From positions 4,207,454-4,271,453 of the forward strand of contig OZ024938.1 of NCBI GenBank assembly GCA_964017235.1: a stretch of 64,000 nt of DNA, written 5' to 3'. Both the position numbers and the translations under genes were made by a program. This document shows, in pieces, positions 15,001 through 25,289 of the stretch. How positions within the stretch are numbered: position 1 is the first letter of the stretch; every line of letters begins with the position of its first letter. The stretch comes from Sabellastarte sp. h YS-2021. Lineage: Eukaryota; Annelida; Polychaeta; Sabellida; Sabellidae. The notes under the pieces were generated by a model, which ran no database searches, was not told the origin of the DNA, and was given only the letters and a program-made list of their open reading frames with translations.

Positions 15001-16016
15001 CTCCAAATGTGCCTAAAATATCCTCATTAATTATTAGAATATGCAGGAAATTAAATTTGGGCTTAATGTTAACAATATTATGACATACCTGACATATTCC
15101 ACCTGAGGGGTGGTATGGGGGGCTCCCCCACCCCGGATATTGAAATTCCTAAAGTAGCCCTCGAGTGGGCCAGCCCTAAACAAAATCATTCTCTGATATA
15201 AACTGAGTTTCCTGTGAAAATTGCAGCCAGATTGACAAACTTTAAGGGGTGTTTTGGGCTGATCTGGCATTTAACCTTACCCTCGCCAACTACACTCCCT
15301 GAACCTGCACTTTGGGCTAGATATGAATTTCTGAATGAACACACTACTAAAATTCATTTCAGGGGCGACTCCTGTGTGAATCAATGTGGTTTTCAACCTT
15401 GAATCTACCTTAATTGAGAATATATCAGCATTTCCTGATACAGCCATCTGGGGCTGTATTTTCGCCTTCCTGGATCACATATGACACATGTGACACCACT
15501 GGGATACCAGATGTAATCCTAAAACCTATGCAGTCAGATTTAGTATGTGGCAAGTGATTTTTAGGCCAAATTTCAGACTTATAGACCAATATTTGGTACT
15601 GGTTTGGGCTGAATTACATCTATTTTTGGCTATATTTAGAACAATATTTTGGTGGAATAATTTCTGATTAGACATGTAATGCTCCAAATGTGCCTAAAAT
15701 ATCCTCATTAATTATTAGAATATGCAGGAAATTAAATTTGGGCTTAATGTTAACAATATTATGACATACCTGACATATTCCACCTGAGGGGTGGTATGGG
15801 GGGCTCCCCCACCCCGGATATTGAAATTCCTAAAGTAGCCCTCGAGTGGGCCAGCCCTAAACAAAATCATTCTCTGATATAAACTGAGTTTCCTGTGAAA
15901 ATTGCAGCCAGATTGACAAACTTTAAGGGGTGTTTTGGGCTGATCTGGCATTTAACCTTACCCTCGCCAACTACACTCCCTGAACCTGCACTTTGGGCTA
16001 GATATGAATTTCTGAA
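1..16016 (+). repeat. Satellite array, 681-bp monomer, 23 full copies plus a truncated one
   Basis: The same sequence recurs head to tail in one orientation. Monomer starts (at ttctgattag) fall at 1, 683, 1364, 2045, 2726, 3405, 4086 and so on to 15662, so the period is 681 bp. Exceptions are unit 1 (682 bp, one extra A in an A run), unit 5 (679 bp, one G lost from each of two G runs) and unit 11 (680 bp, one C lost from a C run). I saw no substitutions between units, although I compared them by eye. The last unit stops after about 355 bp at 16016. The array enters from the left edge, so its true size is unknown. Each monomer has one XhoI site (ctcgag) and one NdeI site (catatg). This is seen directly; a centromeric or heterochromatic role would be inference. 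Confidence 0.98.
683..1363 (+). repeat. Representative satellite monomer with two hairpins
   Basis: This is unit 2, the majority form. It contains a GC-rich hairpin at 818-832 (TGGGGG, loop GCT, CCCCCA) in otherwise AT-rich sequence. A second hairpin lies at 1140-1161 (ATACAGCC, six-base loop, GGCTGTAT). The octamer TTTGGGCT occurs four times per monomer (unit 1 positions 76, 273, 331 and 624). An 8-bp palindrome CACATGTG follows the NdeI site. Short ORFs on both strands (62 and 78 codons) overlap antisense to each other, resemble no family I know, and one is broken by the unit 5 and unit 11 indels, so I do not call them genes. No CENP-B-box-like motif was seen. Confidence 0.85.
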
Positions 16017-16262
16017 AGAAAACAACAACCCATTCTCTTCTAGAGATAGCCGTTTAAGCATCCAGGTGGTTTATGTGATTACTTGTACCATAATTTACCA
16101 AATAAAAGCAGCTAAAATCGTCTGTAACCATCCTCTTGTTCACCTTTATTCTCAATTTACAGAGATTTTAGAAAGGGCATTGCTTTACACTTTCAATTAT
16201 TTTGGATATTTTATGCTCATTAAAGAAGTTTAACCAGTGTCAATTATACAGCAAATATCCTG
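16017..16262. other. Unique sequence at the right edge of the satellite
   Basis: The satellite match ends inside the phrase gatatgaatttctgaa and single-copy-looking AT-rich sequence begins at once. There is no partial second repeat and no inverted copy at the junction. An open frame crossing the junction (15895-16233) is a by-product and is not called. Confidence 0.6.
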
Positions 16263-16847
16263 GGGCGGATTTCATGAAGGTCTCAGACTTAGCCCAGTCT
16301 CAGGCTGAGCCAATGGCTCAAATCTGAGCCTTTTGGCTCAGCTAAGTCTTTGTCTCAAATGGTTTTCACAGAAGGGGTCTCAGTTGAGACCAAGCTTATC
16401 AAATAACCACAGTGGTTTTCTGTGTTATGTGACCATTTTTTGTAGTTAAAATATTCTACTGATGACATATATGTTCCTTGTTTGAAACATAATATCTCTG
16501 GTTAAATACCATTTTGCAATGGGAAACCTTGTAAACATGTAAAAACACCCAAAGACTACTTTAGGGGGTTGTTTTATGTACTTGTACCCTATTTTCAGCC
16601 ATTTCAAATTTTGAAGTGAAGAAAGAATTATGGCGGCCATATTTGAGCCTTTGTTTACAAAACTTAAGCCCACTTTCTACCAGTCTCAACATTTGAGCCA
16701 GTGGCTCAGCCAAAGCTGAGACTGAGACCTTTTGTGAAATCCATTAAGGCTGAGCCCATGGGCTCAAGTAAAATGTTCCAATAATTTGAGACAAAAGTCT
16801 TAAGTTTGAGTCTGAGACCGGGCTAAGACCTTTCGTGAAATCCGCCC
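16263..16847. mobile_element. PIF/Harbinger-like MITE, copy 1 (585 bp)
   Basis: Inverted ends read GGGCGGATTTCATGAAGG on the left and, reverse-complemented, GGGCGGATTTCACGAAAGG on the right. The direct repeat CTG lies at 16260-16262 and 16848-16850. Subterminal sequence is packed with GGCTCAG/CTGAGCC and GTCTCA motifs in both orientations. The interior has no transposase; its best conserved part is a block near 16605-16675 containing atggcggccat, shared with the copies at 22526 and about 48660. GGG termini and a 3-bp CWG duplication are features known from animal PIF/Harbinger elements; the superfamily call is inferred from these two features only. Confidence 0.75.
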
Positions 16848-17620
16848 CTGCATCTCAAAATTCCAGACCACTTGTCTGTTACATATTATTGTGTTTTCAC
16901 AAGTCTGTTGTGCAACTCTCAGCATAAACGAAGGGAACATTTTAGTCACTATTTTAATACCCCTAAAACCTATAGTAAACTCGAATCACAGATTCGACTA
17001 CAGTACAGTAATAAACTCTAATAAAAATCGGCCATTATTATGAACCGGACACAATTGTGACCACCCGTGTACTATTTGTTTACTATTTATTTGAATACCA
17101 GGTTTCTTGTGTTGACAGTCACGTGTAACGAAACTGTACTGTAAAACTTCCTTCATAGAAATCTGTTTAGGACGTTCAACAAACTGCATGTGCTTTCAAA
17201 CTGGTTACAATACGTCAATATTAAAGAGTATTTAATTAGTTCAACACATAACTATGACGTCATCTGCCTTTCCTTGCATTCTCGTTATTGATCACACAAA
17301 ACAGACGTGATATTTACACCCGGTAACAGTGGATCCGAACGTTTTATTGATTTTTACGTAACGTCTGTATACGTAACTTCGCAGTCTCGTTTCGAGAGGT
17401 GAAGGTCATGTCGGAGAGGTACAAACAAACTTGAAAGTATAGATTAGTGAAAAAAATATTGAAAAAGTATAGATTATTGAAAAACCGTAAACTTAGATGA
17501 TAAAATGATAACAGTTATAAACGTAAGATATGTTGAAACACCATTTCATCCCTTAAAGAGCCTGTAGCACCCTCAACACAACTAAACACAACCAGTTAAA
17601 AAACCACATAAACAGAGCAC
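16848..17620. other. No gene seen
   Basis: AT-rich DNA without a convincing coding segment. About 17270-17420 is somewhat richer in CpG (acgtaacg, ttcgcag, ctcgtttcgag). This could be an old promoter, but no TATA or adjoining exon is clear. Confidence 0.4.
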
Positions 17621-17623
17621 CTA

Positions 17624-17900
17624 CATCCCAGCAGGCAAATTACGTTGGAATGACATTGAAACAACGTCATGCACTGATGTTGTTTCAACGTTGTAAATTC
17701 ATGCAAATGTGTTAGTTGTATCAACGTAATGTCATGACATTGGTACAACATCAGAACATTATAGCTTTTCAACGTAACAGTCCCACATTGTAGCAACATC
17801 ATATTCTGACATTGTGACACCGTAACAGTTGTACGTTGTAGCAACATCATAGTGTTACATTGTTAAAATGTCCTATTTCAATGTTGTTATAACATAAAAT
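17624..17900 (+). mobile_element. Left end of a CCCAGCAGGC element with an ACGTTG motif array
   Basis: The segment begins cccagcaggcaaattacg. It then carries many copies of ACGTTG, AACGTT-like and ACAACATC words in both orientations, spaced 15-30 bp. The same end sequence occurs at 26302 and, inverted, at 25451 and 29866. No matching right end lies within a few hundred bases; the nearest inverted end is at 25451. It may therefore be an isolated end or the left border of a 7.8-kb nested element. The 84-codon frame across it only reflects the motif array. Confidence 0.6.
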
Positions 17901-18569
17901 ATGTTGCTATAACTACCACTTTCATATGCCTTTATGACCAACACTACTTAAGTTTATGAAATGCCTTTGATGCATTTCCAACATCTTTTATCTGGCCAAG
18001 AAAAAATGAAGTTATATATTAAAGATTCCTACTGAAGAGAACTGATGTCAAACACTTGTCAAAAATATACCTTATGGGTAATATGATGAAATGAAACACT
18101 AAGTTAAAGTAAAGACATGTTTATTGGACAGATTCAATACAAGGAGCTATTTCTCTATATCATTGGAAAAATGATTATCTTTGATTCTGGTTGATAAAGT
18201 AGCTGAATAAATTATTTCAGTGGTAAACAATAGCATCATCGATGCCCATACCCCACAGCCCGGGGCAATTTTCGACACTGTGAGATACAGAAGAAGTGAA
18301 ACAGCACAAAGATCCAGAGATTTTCAGAGCAAACAGTATCAGTTATGTAAAGGTCCAAATAATGTTTAAGTAGAGAAAGCAATATTTAAGAGACAGAAAA
18401 AGTATGTAAAGATAATTAATTGGTAAAGTAAAAATGTTGAAGATAAAAATAGAAACTGATGCATATAGCTGTCAATGGAAATGGCACAATTAAGTAAAGG
18501 TACATGTAATAGTCAGTTATAGTAATCCACATAATGCCTAAGAGAAATATGTCTCAAATATCGCAGAGC

Positions 18570-19160
18570 GAAGAAGGTCACACCATGATGTTGCATACCT
18601 ACATCCCCGTCTATCAAGTGTCAAATGTCTATACCTTACATTTTCCAAGATTTAGCCCTGACAAGAATTTAAAGTTCAAGGTCACTACAGCAAGGTGAAA
18701 GATCAAATAAAGACCACACAAAGGTGTTGCACACATACACGTATAACCAATGTCCCAAGTATCAACTTCCTACACCTTATGATTTCCGAGATATAGCCTG
18801 GACAAAATTTTCAAGGTCACTACACTAACAATAAAGATCACATGACGTTGCACACCTACACTCCCTAACCAATGTCCCTACCATGTATCAACTTCCTACC
18901 CCTTATGGTTTGAGATATAGCCTGGACAAGATTTTTTTAACTCAAGGTCATTATGACAAGGTATAAGGTCAAATCAAGATCACATCATGATGCTGTACCC
19001 TACACTCTCCAATTAATGTCCCTATGAAGTGACAACATCTTGCACCTCCCGGTTTCTGAGATACAGCCCAGACAAGCTTTCTCTTGCTGCCCACCCATAC
19101 ATCTGGACAACATGGGTGAAAACAACACTTGTACAGCCTTTAAACACTGTGGGATAAACA
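18570..19160 (+). repeat. Degenerate tandem repeat (about 120-145 bp) with palindrome-type end
   Basis: About four diverged units contain, in order, a caaggtcactac block, cacaccatgatgttgcacacctac, ccaatgtccctaccaagt, and a gagatatagcctggacaa block. The family recurs at 20610-20852, 21420-21790 and 33180-33417. Three of these copies end with a short near-palindrome followed by gtgggrtaaa. This looks like a dispersed repeat with internal tandem structure. No ORF is present. Confidence 0.65.
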
Positions 19161-20052
19161 CATTTTTCACAGACTGTTAATTTTAAACACTGGTTTTAAT
19201 ACAGAGTTTGACAAGTACCACAAATGTCCTCCTGACAATGTTTGAATGACCAATAAAGCAAAACTTAGTGTGATCCACAACCATGTATATAATGTATAAT
19301 ATTCTCATAATCTCCACATATTTCAGTGATAGAAATGAATTGTTTGGTTCACTCGCCAAGTTGGGTATATAGATCTGCAGTCAAAGTGGCCCATTTTCAC
19401 TCCCCCACAATATAAGATAGGAACCATAAGCAGTGTGAGATAGTGAAGTGACAACACGGCTCAACTTGGCCATAGTCGGTCGTGAGTGTTGAAATTACGA
19501 CGCGTCGGTTCATACATTATAAAGATCGATTTTTTATCAAAACCTTTATATTACACCAAAATATTACCTACCTTACAAAATCTTATGATCATTAGCGTTT
19601 TTAAAGAAAACAATCACATTTTTAAGTTGTCACGGCTTTCAGGTGGAAACAACAATCAATCATGGCTGCTTCCCTCAATTTTTTAACCACAAATATAAAT
19701 TCTCACGAGATTCAGTACTTCATTGGCTAGGGTCAAAGATCAAATTACGAAAATTTGTTTTTTATTTAAAACCGGCTAATTAATAAAGTATATTTCTTCT
19801 AAAGTCCTTGATCAACACTAGTACAACTTTTGTTGGTTCACCGTCGTCTATTAGTTCCAACGTGCTGACTCTAGTATTTCTTCAGCAACAAATACTTCAT
19901 TTTTATATTACATTGATGTAAAATTTGTCTGGAACTCACTTGCCAAAGGGATTGAATAGGTTTAAAAGCCATCTTGCCCACATGATATTTACCCACATTG
20001 GCAAGTTTCCATTTTTATCACTGTATTTAGGTCCCACAACATTAAAAATGAC
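19161..20052. other. No secure gene; one CpG-bearing patch
   Basis: Mostly AT-rich. The patch 19440-19520 has several CpGs, and an ATG in good context (caatcatggctgcttccc) opens a 22-codon frame at about 19660. A first exon is possible but there is no supporting donor or downstream coding sequence. Confidence 0.3.
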
Positions 20053-20159
20053 CTATATATGTCCTTCGCCACCAACATGATGTCGGGCATATTTGTGAAA
20101 AGCTGGCACAGCACTTTCCACTTCGCTCTCATTGCAGTCAACACTTCTCTGGACACTAG
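20053..20159 (-). CDS. Candidate terminal exon, unknown protein
   Basis: On the minus strand a pyrimidine-rich stretch ends in ttatttacag, a good splice acceptor. It is followed by 34 open codons rich in charged residues (SVQRSVDCNESEVESAVPAF and then HKYARHHVGGEGHI) before a stop. Composition differs from the AT-rich surroundings and looks protein-like. I do not recognise the family. No upstream exon is evident on the minus strand within the next kilobase. It could be a real last exon, a pseudogene remnant or chance. Confidence 0.3.
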
Positions 20160-20609
20160 CTGTAAATAATAACAAAATAAAATACATTTTTAAATCATTA
20201 TGCAGTTCGATACACCCCATTACTAAAGCCTTGACATTTTTTGTGGTTATTACTTTTAAACTATGGCTTAAGTCAAATGGAACAAATGACATGCACTGGA
20301 CCATGTTTGATAGTGGAGCTTTTTTAATATTTTACTATGTAGGTTTATATACATTAACAAAGCACAGTACACCAGCTCCAGACTTACATGCATGAAAAAA
20401 TAACTCAATATATTCAGTAAAATATTCAAAATATACTCTTTTGTTACTTCTACACGGCTTGTAATTATATCATAAAAGTGTCTTTTAACTTAATGTTAGA
20501 GCCCCTGTTCGAAAATGGCCAAGTACGGTATTATGCCAGATGGGCTACACTGCATAGTTGTGCAAAAAATATCAATATACAGTAGAACCTCAATTATCTG
20601 AACCTACTG

Positions 20610-20852
20610 GAAGACATACAATCATATGGCAAGGTCAAAGGTCAAATCAAGGTCAGACCATGATGCTGCACACCTACATCCCCTAACCAATGTCCCTACT
20701 ACGTATCAACTTCCTACACCTCACGGTTACTGAGATACAGCCCAGACAAACTTTTTCCCACCACCCGTCCACCCGCCCGGACGCCGACCCGCCCATCCGG
20801 ACACCATGGGTGAAAACAATACCCCGACAGCCCTTAAGGGCTGTGGGGTAAA
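20610..20852 (+). repeat. Dispersed repeat copy ending in a perfect 16-bp palindrome
   Basis: This is the same family as 18570-19160, with blocks for aaggtcaaaggtcaaatc, the catgatgctgcacacctac segment and gagatacagcccagacaa. It ends with CAGCCCTTAAGGGCTG (20829-20844) followed by tggggtaaaaa. The proline/arginine-like runs of ccgcccgg before the palindrome are also part of the family (weaker at 19090). Confidence 0.65.
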
Positions 20853-21419
20853 AAGCTACTAGAAGTAGCTAAGTAAGTATTACTCAGTTATATAGCTATT
20901 ATCACTAAAAGCAATCCTAAGCAAGCTATTGACCTAACTATTGCTCATACCAAATTTGGTAAAGATATGTCAAACATTTTTCCTTAAAATGCTCAGAAAC
21001 AAAAGAAGTACACAAAAGTATAGCTATTAATCAGCAAGCTATAGAGCTATCTTCACCAAAAGCAATATCATGCTAGCTATTGACCCAAAAAACACCCATA
21101 CCAAATTTGGTAAAGATAGGATATACACTTTTCTTTGAAATGACTAGAAACCAAGCGTGACGACAGATGGCGGACACCAGAAAAAGCAAATATAATATGT
21201 CCACCCCCCAGTGGGATGGACATTATTCTACCGCCACATTTACAGGGAGTGGGTACTTTTAGTAGATTCTAAATATTGGAACACCGTTATCCTTACCAGA
21301 TTGACCTTTTCTTTATCCCGGAAAGTGTTTAAGTGTCTTAATTAAGACCAACAATGGAGTAAAATAATTGATTGAGGGTTGATTATCGGTCAGAAAAATG
21401 GATAAATAATCAACCCTGA
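20853..21419. other. No gene; short diverged duplication
   Basis: A phrase around ataccaaatttggtaaagata occurs near 20945 and 21110 with similar flanks (agctattgacc, cagctatagagc), so this is a diverged duplication with a spacing of about 160 bp. Nothing coding was seen. Confidence 0.45.
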
Positions 21420-21790
21420 AAGTTGGAGACGAGTCCCAACACTACTAGCAAGTAGCAAACTTCTACACCTTACGGATTCTGAGACATAGCCTAGACAACA
21501 TTTTAAAGGTCAAGGCCACTACAGAAAGGTCAAAGGTTAACTCAATGTCACACCATGACGTTACACTCTACACTCCTCCAACCAATGTCACTACCAAGTG
21601 ACAACTTCCTACACCTTATGGTTCACGAGATATAGCCTGGACAAATGTTCAAACTCAAGGTCACTACGGCAAGGTCAAAGGTCACATCAACATCACACTA
21701 TGATGTTGCACACCTACACCCCCTAACCCATGTCCCTACCAAGTATCAATATCTTACACACATCACAGTTTCTGCATAACAATATGTGCT
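21420..21790 (+). repeat. Further copy of the caaggtcac/gagatatagcc tandem family
   Basis: Two or three diverged units with the same ordered blocks as 18570-19160. The copy ends without the palindrome. Confidence 0.6.
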
Positions 21791-21999
21791 TATCAGTAAT
21801 TGTTTAGAATATCTTACCTAATAGGAACTTAGTTTTCATGTAATCAAACTTCATCCTTTTTCTCTGGATCTGTTTTTTTTTGCATTGATTATGTTTTTTC
21901 ATTGCCTTTGACTTGTTCTTATTTGGCCAAAAGACATGTCCTCCATTAATCCCCTAAGTGGAAACAACTCCCTCCACGTCCCTGCCTTGCTCTTTTCAG

Positions 22000-22066
22000 A
22001 CTGCTCTGGACCATATCACTGATTCCTGGAATAAAATTATCAGTGAACAGAAACATGACAACCAGG
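22000..22066 (+). CDS. Candidate internal exon, unknown protein
   Basis: A long pyrimidine tract (ctccctccacgtccctgcc, then ttgctcttttcag) leads into 67 bp open in one frame (TALDHITDSWNKIISEQKHD), followed by a G|GTAGGG donor-like site. The acceptor is unusually good for this window. No partner exon was identified and the peptide is not one I recognise. Confidence 0.25.
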
Positions 22067-22223
22067 GTAGGGCTTTTCACTTAAAAAAAACAACAGTTTT
22101 TTTACATGCCATCAGTTGTATTTGTTTCAATCCAGATATTCCCAGTTATGTCAAGTTATGGTGCAGAGCAGTAGATAGATGTAGTGAGTCTGTATTTTAA
22201 CATGTCATAATTATTAAACTGTA

Positions 22224-22525
22224 ATCTTTTGGTGTGGTCAGATTTGACCTTGTACCCCTACTTCAATGTTAAGTGAAGGTAGCCAAACCTAAAAGTGCTT
22301 ATAACTTGCCTATTATTGGTCATACAGGTTTGCAAAGTGAAACCAACCTATTGGAAATCATGGGCTAGGAATCTTTTGATGTGCTCAGATTTGACCTTGG
22401 GCCCCTCCTTCAAGGTCAAATGAGGATAGTCAAACTTAAAAGTGCTGATAACTTGTTTATTATTGACCCTAGAGTTTTGCAATATGAAACCAAATTACAT
22501 GGGGTCATGGGCTGGAAATCTTCTG
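22224..22525 (+). repeat. 147-bp tandem repeat, two units plus an interrupted third
   Basis: Units start with atctttt at 22224 and 22371, and with atcttct at 22518. Each contains cagatttgaccttg, ccttcaaggtcaaa and a taacttg.ttattattg segment. The third unit is split after seven bases by the MITE at 22526-23078 and resumes at 23079 with ctgatgttttcagatttgac. This gives a natural empty-site comparison for the MITE. Confidence 0.85.
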
Positions 22526-23078
22526 GGGCCGGTTTCACAAAGGGTCTCAGACTTAGCCTGGACTTAGGCTAAGTCAGGGACTTAAATCTGAGCCTTTTAA
22601 CTTTGTTAAGTCCTGGACTTAAATAGATTTCACAAATGGTGACTTAGCGAAGTCCAAGCTTATCATATAACCACAGTGGTTTTCTATGTCATGTGACACT
22701 TTATTTCTACTCAAAATATTTTAGTGGCAACATATATCCTTTGTTTAGCTCATTTTATCTGAGAAAAAATGCTGTTTTTCAATAGGAAGCCTTGTAATCA
22801 TATAGATATGTCCAAAGACTAATTTAGGGAGGTGTTTCAAATATTTATTCTTTATTTTCAAGCATTTCAAATTTTGAAGTGAGAAAAATATATGGCGGCC
22901 ATATTTAAGCCTTTGTTTACAAAAGTTAAGCCCACTCTTGGGTAGACTTAGCCAAAACCCAGACTTAGCAGCTTTGTGAAATCCTCCAAGTCTAAGATCA
23001 CAGACTTAGCCTCATTTTAGGACAAAAGTCATAAATTTAAGTCTAAGTCTGGGCTAAGTCCTTTTGTGTAAGCGACCC
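22526..23078. mobile_element. PIF/Harbinger-like MITE, copy 2 (553 bp)
   Basis: Ends are GGGCCGGTTTCACAAAGG on the left and gggctaagtccttttgtg..gaccc on the right. The duplication CTG lies at 22523-22525 and 23079-23081. The boundary is proven by the interrupted 147-bp tandem repeat: removing the element and one CTG restores the unit. It shares the atggcggccatattt block and flanks with copy 1, but its subterminal motifs are GACTTAG rather than GGCTCAG. No ORF. Confidence 0.85.
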
Positions 23079-23277
23079 CTGATGTTTTCAGATTTGACCT
23101 TGGGCCCATCCTTCAAGGTCAAACGATAGTTCACTGGCTTTGGTGAGTTGTCTTTTCGGTGGATACAAATTTGCATCAGAACCGATGCATAGGTCTAGTT
23201 CATGCTGGTTTTGATATTTTTCTGATAATAATTACTAATTAGGGACTTGTTTGTGGCACCAGGATCATAGTATTGAG

Positions 23278-23644
23278 TAGGGCTGTGACGAGTACAAAAA
23301 AACGGCATCGAGTACTTGCCCTCTGAAAACCGGCCCAAATTTGAGTAACTGCGAGATTTAGTACCCACCATTAGAAGTCTTCTGTAAATAAATAGTCGGT
23401 TCCGGAAACGAAACTTTTGAAGATATATTATAAAATATGGAGTAAATTGTGTTTTCAAGCGAAAACAACAACTTTAATTGATATTATGTGACGGAAATGC
23501 TGAAATGCAGCATATTTTACACAAACGTTTCATTACATGGGCAATAATACAATACCTCGCGAGTAACCGAGTACTTAAAATGGACTCGAGTACAAGGCAA
23601 GACCGCCTCGTACACCGAGGCTCGAGTACTCGGTCACAGCCCTA
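23278..23644. mobile_element. Non-autonomous hAT element, 367 bp
   Basis: The element runs from TAGGGCTGTGACGAGTAC to the inverted GAGTACTCGGTCACAGCCCTA. The perfect 8-bp duplication GTATTGAG lies at 23270-23277 and 23645-23652. TAGGG termini with an 8-bp duplication are diagnostic of hAT. The interior has clustered CGAGTAC motifs in both orientations and no transposase. Confidence 0.93.
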
Positions 23645-23964
23645 GTATTGAGAGCATTTTACTGAAATACCCAAACCAAACATCTTGATTTTCAGAACAT
23701 AAGATAGGGGACAATTTAAAATATAAGATTGGCAGAATGCTAAAATGAAAAACTATGCTACCAACCAAACCCAAATAATAAAACACTTGCGTACATTAAC
23801 TTTACCTTTCATGCCCCTGTCAAAATGTGTACACTGAAATGCTATTTTGCCTCTTTTGCCCTTCATATTAAATCCACCCCATGAGTTCATTATTCGTAAG
23901 CCTGCGATGAAAAAAAAATTTTTACTGCAAACAAGTCATGTTTTCTAATATTACCACTAGTGGT

Positions 23965-24440
23965 TAGGGACGTCACGACTCCAAATATTTCATGTCGACT
24001 AATGGGCAAGTACTATTAGTGTCGACACCGAATAACCGTTGAATTAAAATAACATCCAAAAATCTTAAGTTTCATATTGTAAAAAGCACTAAAAACGATA
24101 AATATGTGAAATAAAATGAAAATACATGTATATAACCTGTAAAAATGAATAAATTTGCTGTTTTCTGGCGACTTTTGCTTCGTTTATTTCAGACAGGAAG
24201 TGGGCGATATAAGAGGTAAATGGTACTTCTGACTTTACGTGAATGCATAAACAGTACAGAAAACGTGGCTGTTTTCGGATTTTAACATATTTTATGTGAC
24301 AATATGGATATATTTTATGGATTCAGACCTTCTGCCATCTTTTTACTACATTAAGCGATTATTCTTACTTTAATATATCAAACCGGTATTTTTCACTATT
24401 CTAGCCTTTGTCGATTATTCGGTTAGTCGTGACGCCCCTG
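23965..24440. mobile_element. Second non-autonomous hAT element, 476 bp
   Basis: Ends are TAGGGACGTCACGACT and AGTCGTGACGCCCCTG. The perfect 8-bp duplication CTAGTGGT lies at 23957-23964 and 24441-24448. Subterminal GTCGA motifs are present on both sides. It has a different family sequence from the neighbour at 23278 and no ORF. Confidence 0.92.
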
Positions 24441-24448
24441 CTAGTGGT

Positions 24449-25289
24449 GAGTCGGTAGTGGCAGTATACCAGTATCAAGACAATTCTACTGAAATACTGC
24501 GACCACTTTCACAACTGGAATCTGGAATGTAAGCTAATATAGAAAAATAGACATACACATAATGACCAATAATAAACTGATAAAAGATGTACTAATAAAT
24601 AAAAAACAGTGGTATGTTGACATGTAGAATTTTTTTTTTCAGGATTACGTGTACTACACTTCATGATTAATGAAAAATATTATATTTTTGGTAAATTGCC
24701 TTGGGTCAAGGCTAGCAAGAGGCAGTCATGGAAAAGGAGTGGGGAGGGGTAATTTGTATGTACCATTAAGAAAAATTTGGAGAATAAATTTCCTAGTTTC
24801 CTGCCATAGTGTCCTAGTTTCAGCAATAATTCTGTTGTGAAATATGCAGCACATGTATGTGTTTGTTTACACATGAAATTCAGTACACGAGATATGGCCA
24901 CAGAAACATGTTTGCCTGTATATATATCCCATGAAAGCACAGTTAATTTTTTATGTCAGTGAAATACATTTATAACTTGTGCTCTACATTACAGTCATTA
25001 CTGCACAAAAGATGCCCATAAATTTGACTTTGGCTGTCACGTTACAATGGGGAGCAATACACTTACATCTGGAGAAAAAAAATAACTGCTAATCATAGGC
25101 AATGCCAGTGTAAACATAAATAATACATATGCCATCAAAGTCTATGTACACAACAGATAAATAAAATGACAACTAATACAGCAGATGGAAAATATATTAC
25201 CTGATATTTGTTGATTCTAACTTTAAAATTTCCCTCCAAACAATTCCTTTATTTCCAACATGGCTGATGCATGCCTTCCTGTTTCCTCT
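24449..25289. other. No gene seen
   Basis: AT-rich sequence. The frames present are short and have no recognisable motif or supporting splice signals. Confidence 0.4.

Noticed and set aside
54-15951. Repeated 78-codon minus and 62-codon plus frames in every satellite monomer
   Set aside because: They overlap antisense, simply repeat with the satellite, are broken by single-base indels in units 5 and 11, and match no known family.
1-16016. CRISPR or rDNA-spacer interpretation of the array
   Set aside because: There are no short repeats with variable spacers and no rRNA sequence; the whole 681-bp unit repeats.
15895-16233. 112-codon frame across the satellite edge
   Set aside because: A fusion of satellite and flank with no coding features.
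17596-17850. 84-codon minus-strand frame
   Set aside because: It is the translation of the ACGTTG/ACATTG motif array of a mobile element end.
18570-21790. Helitron identity for the palindrome-ended repeat
   Set aside because: No CTRR end after the hairpin and no TC start could be located; left as an unclassified repeat.
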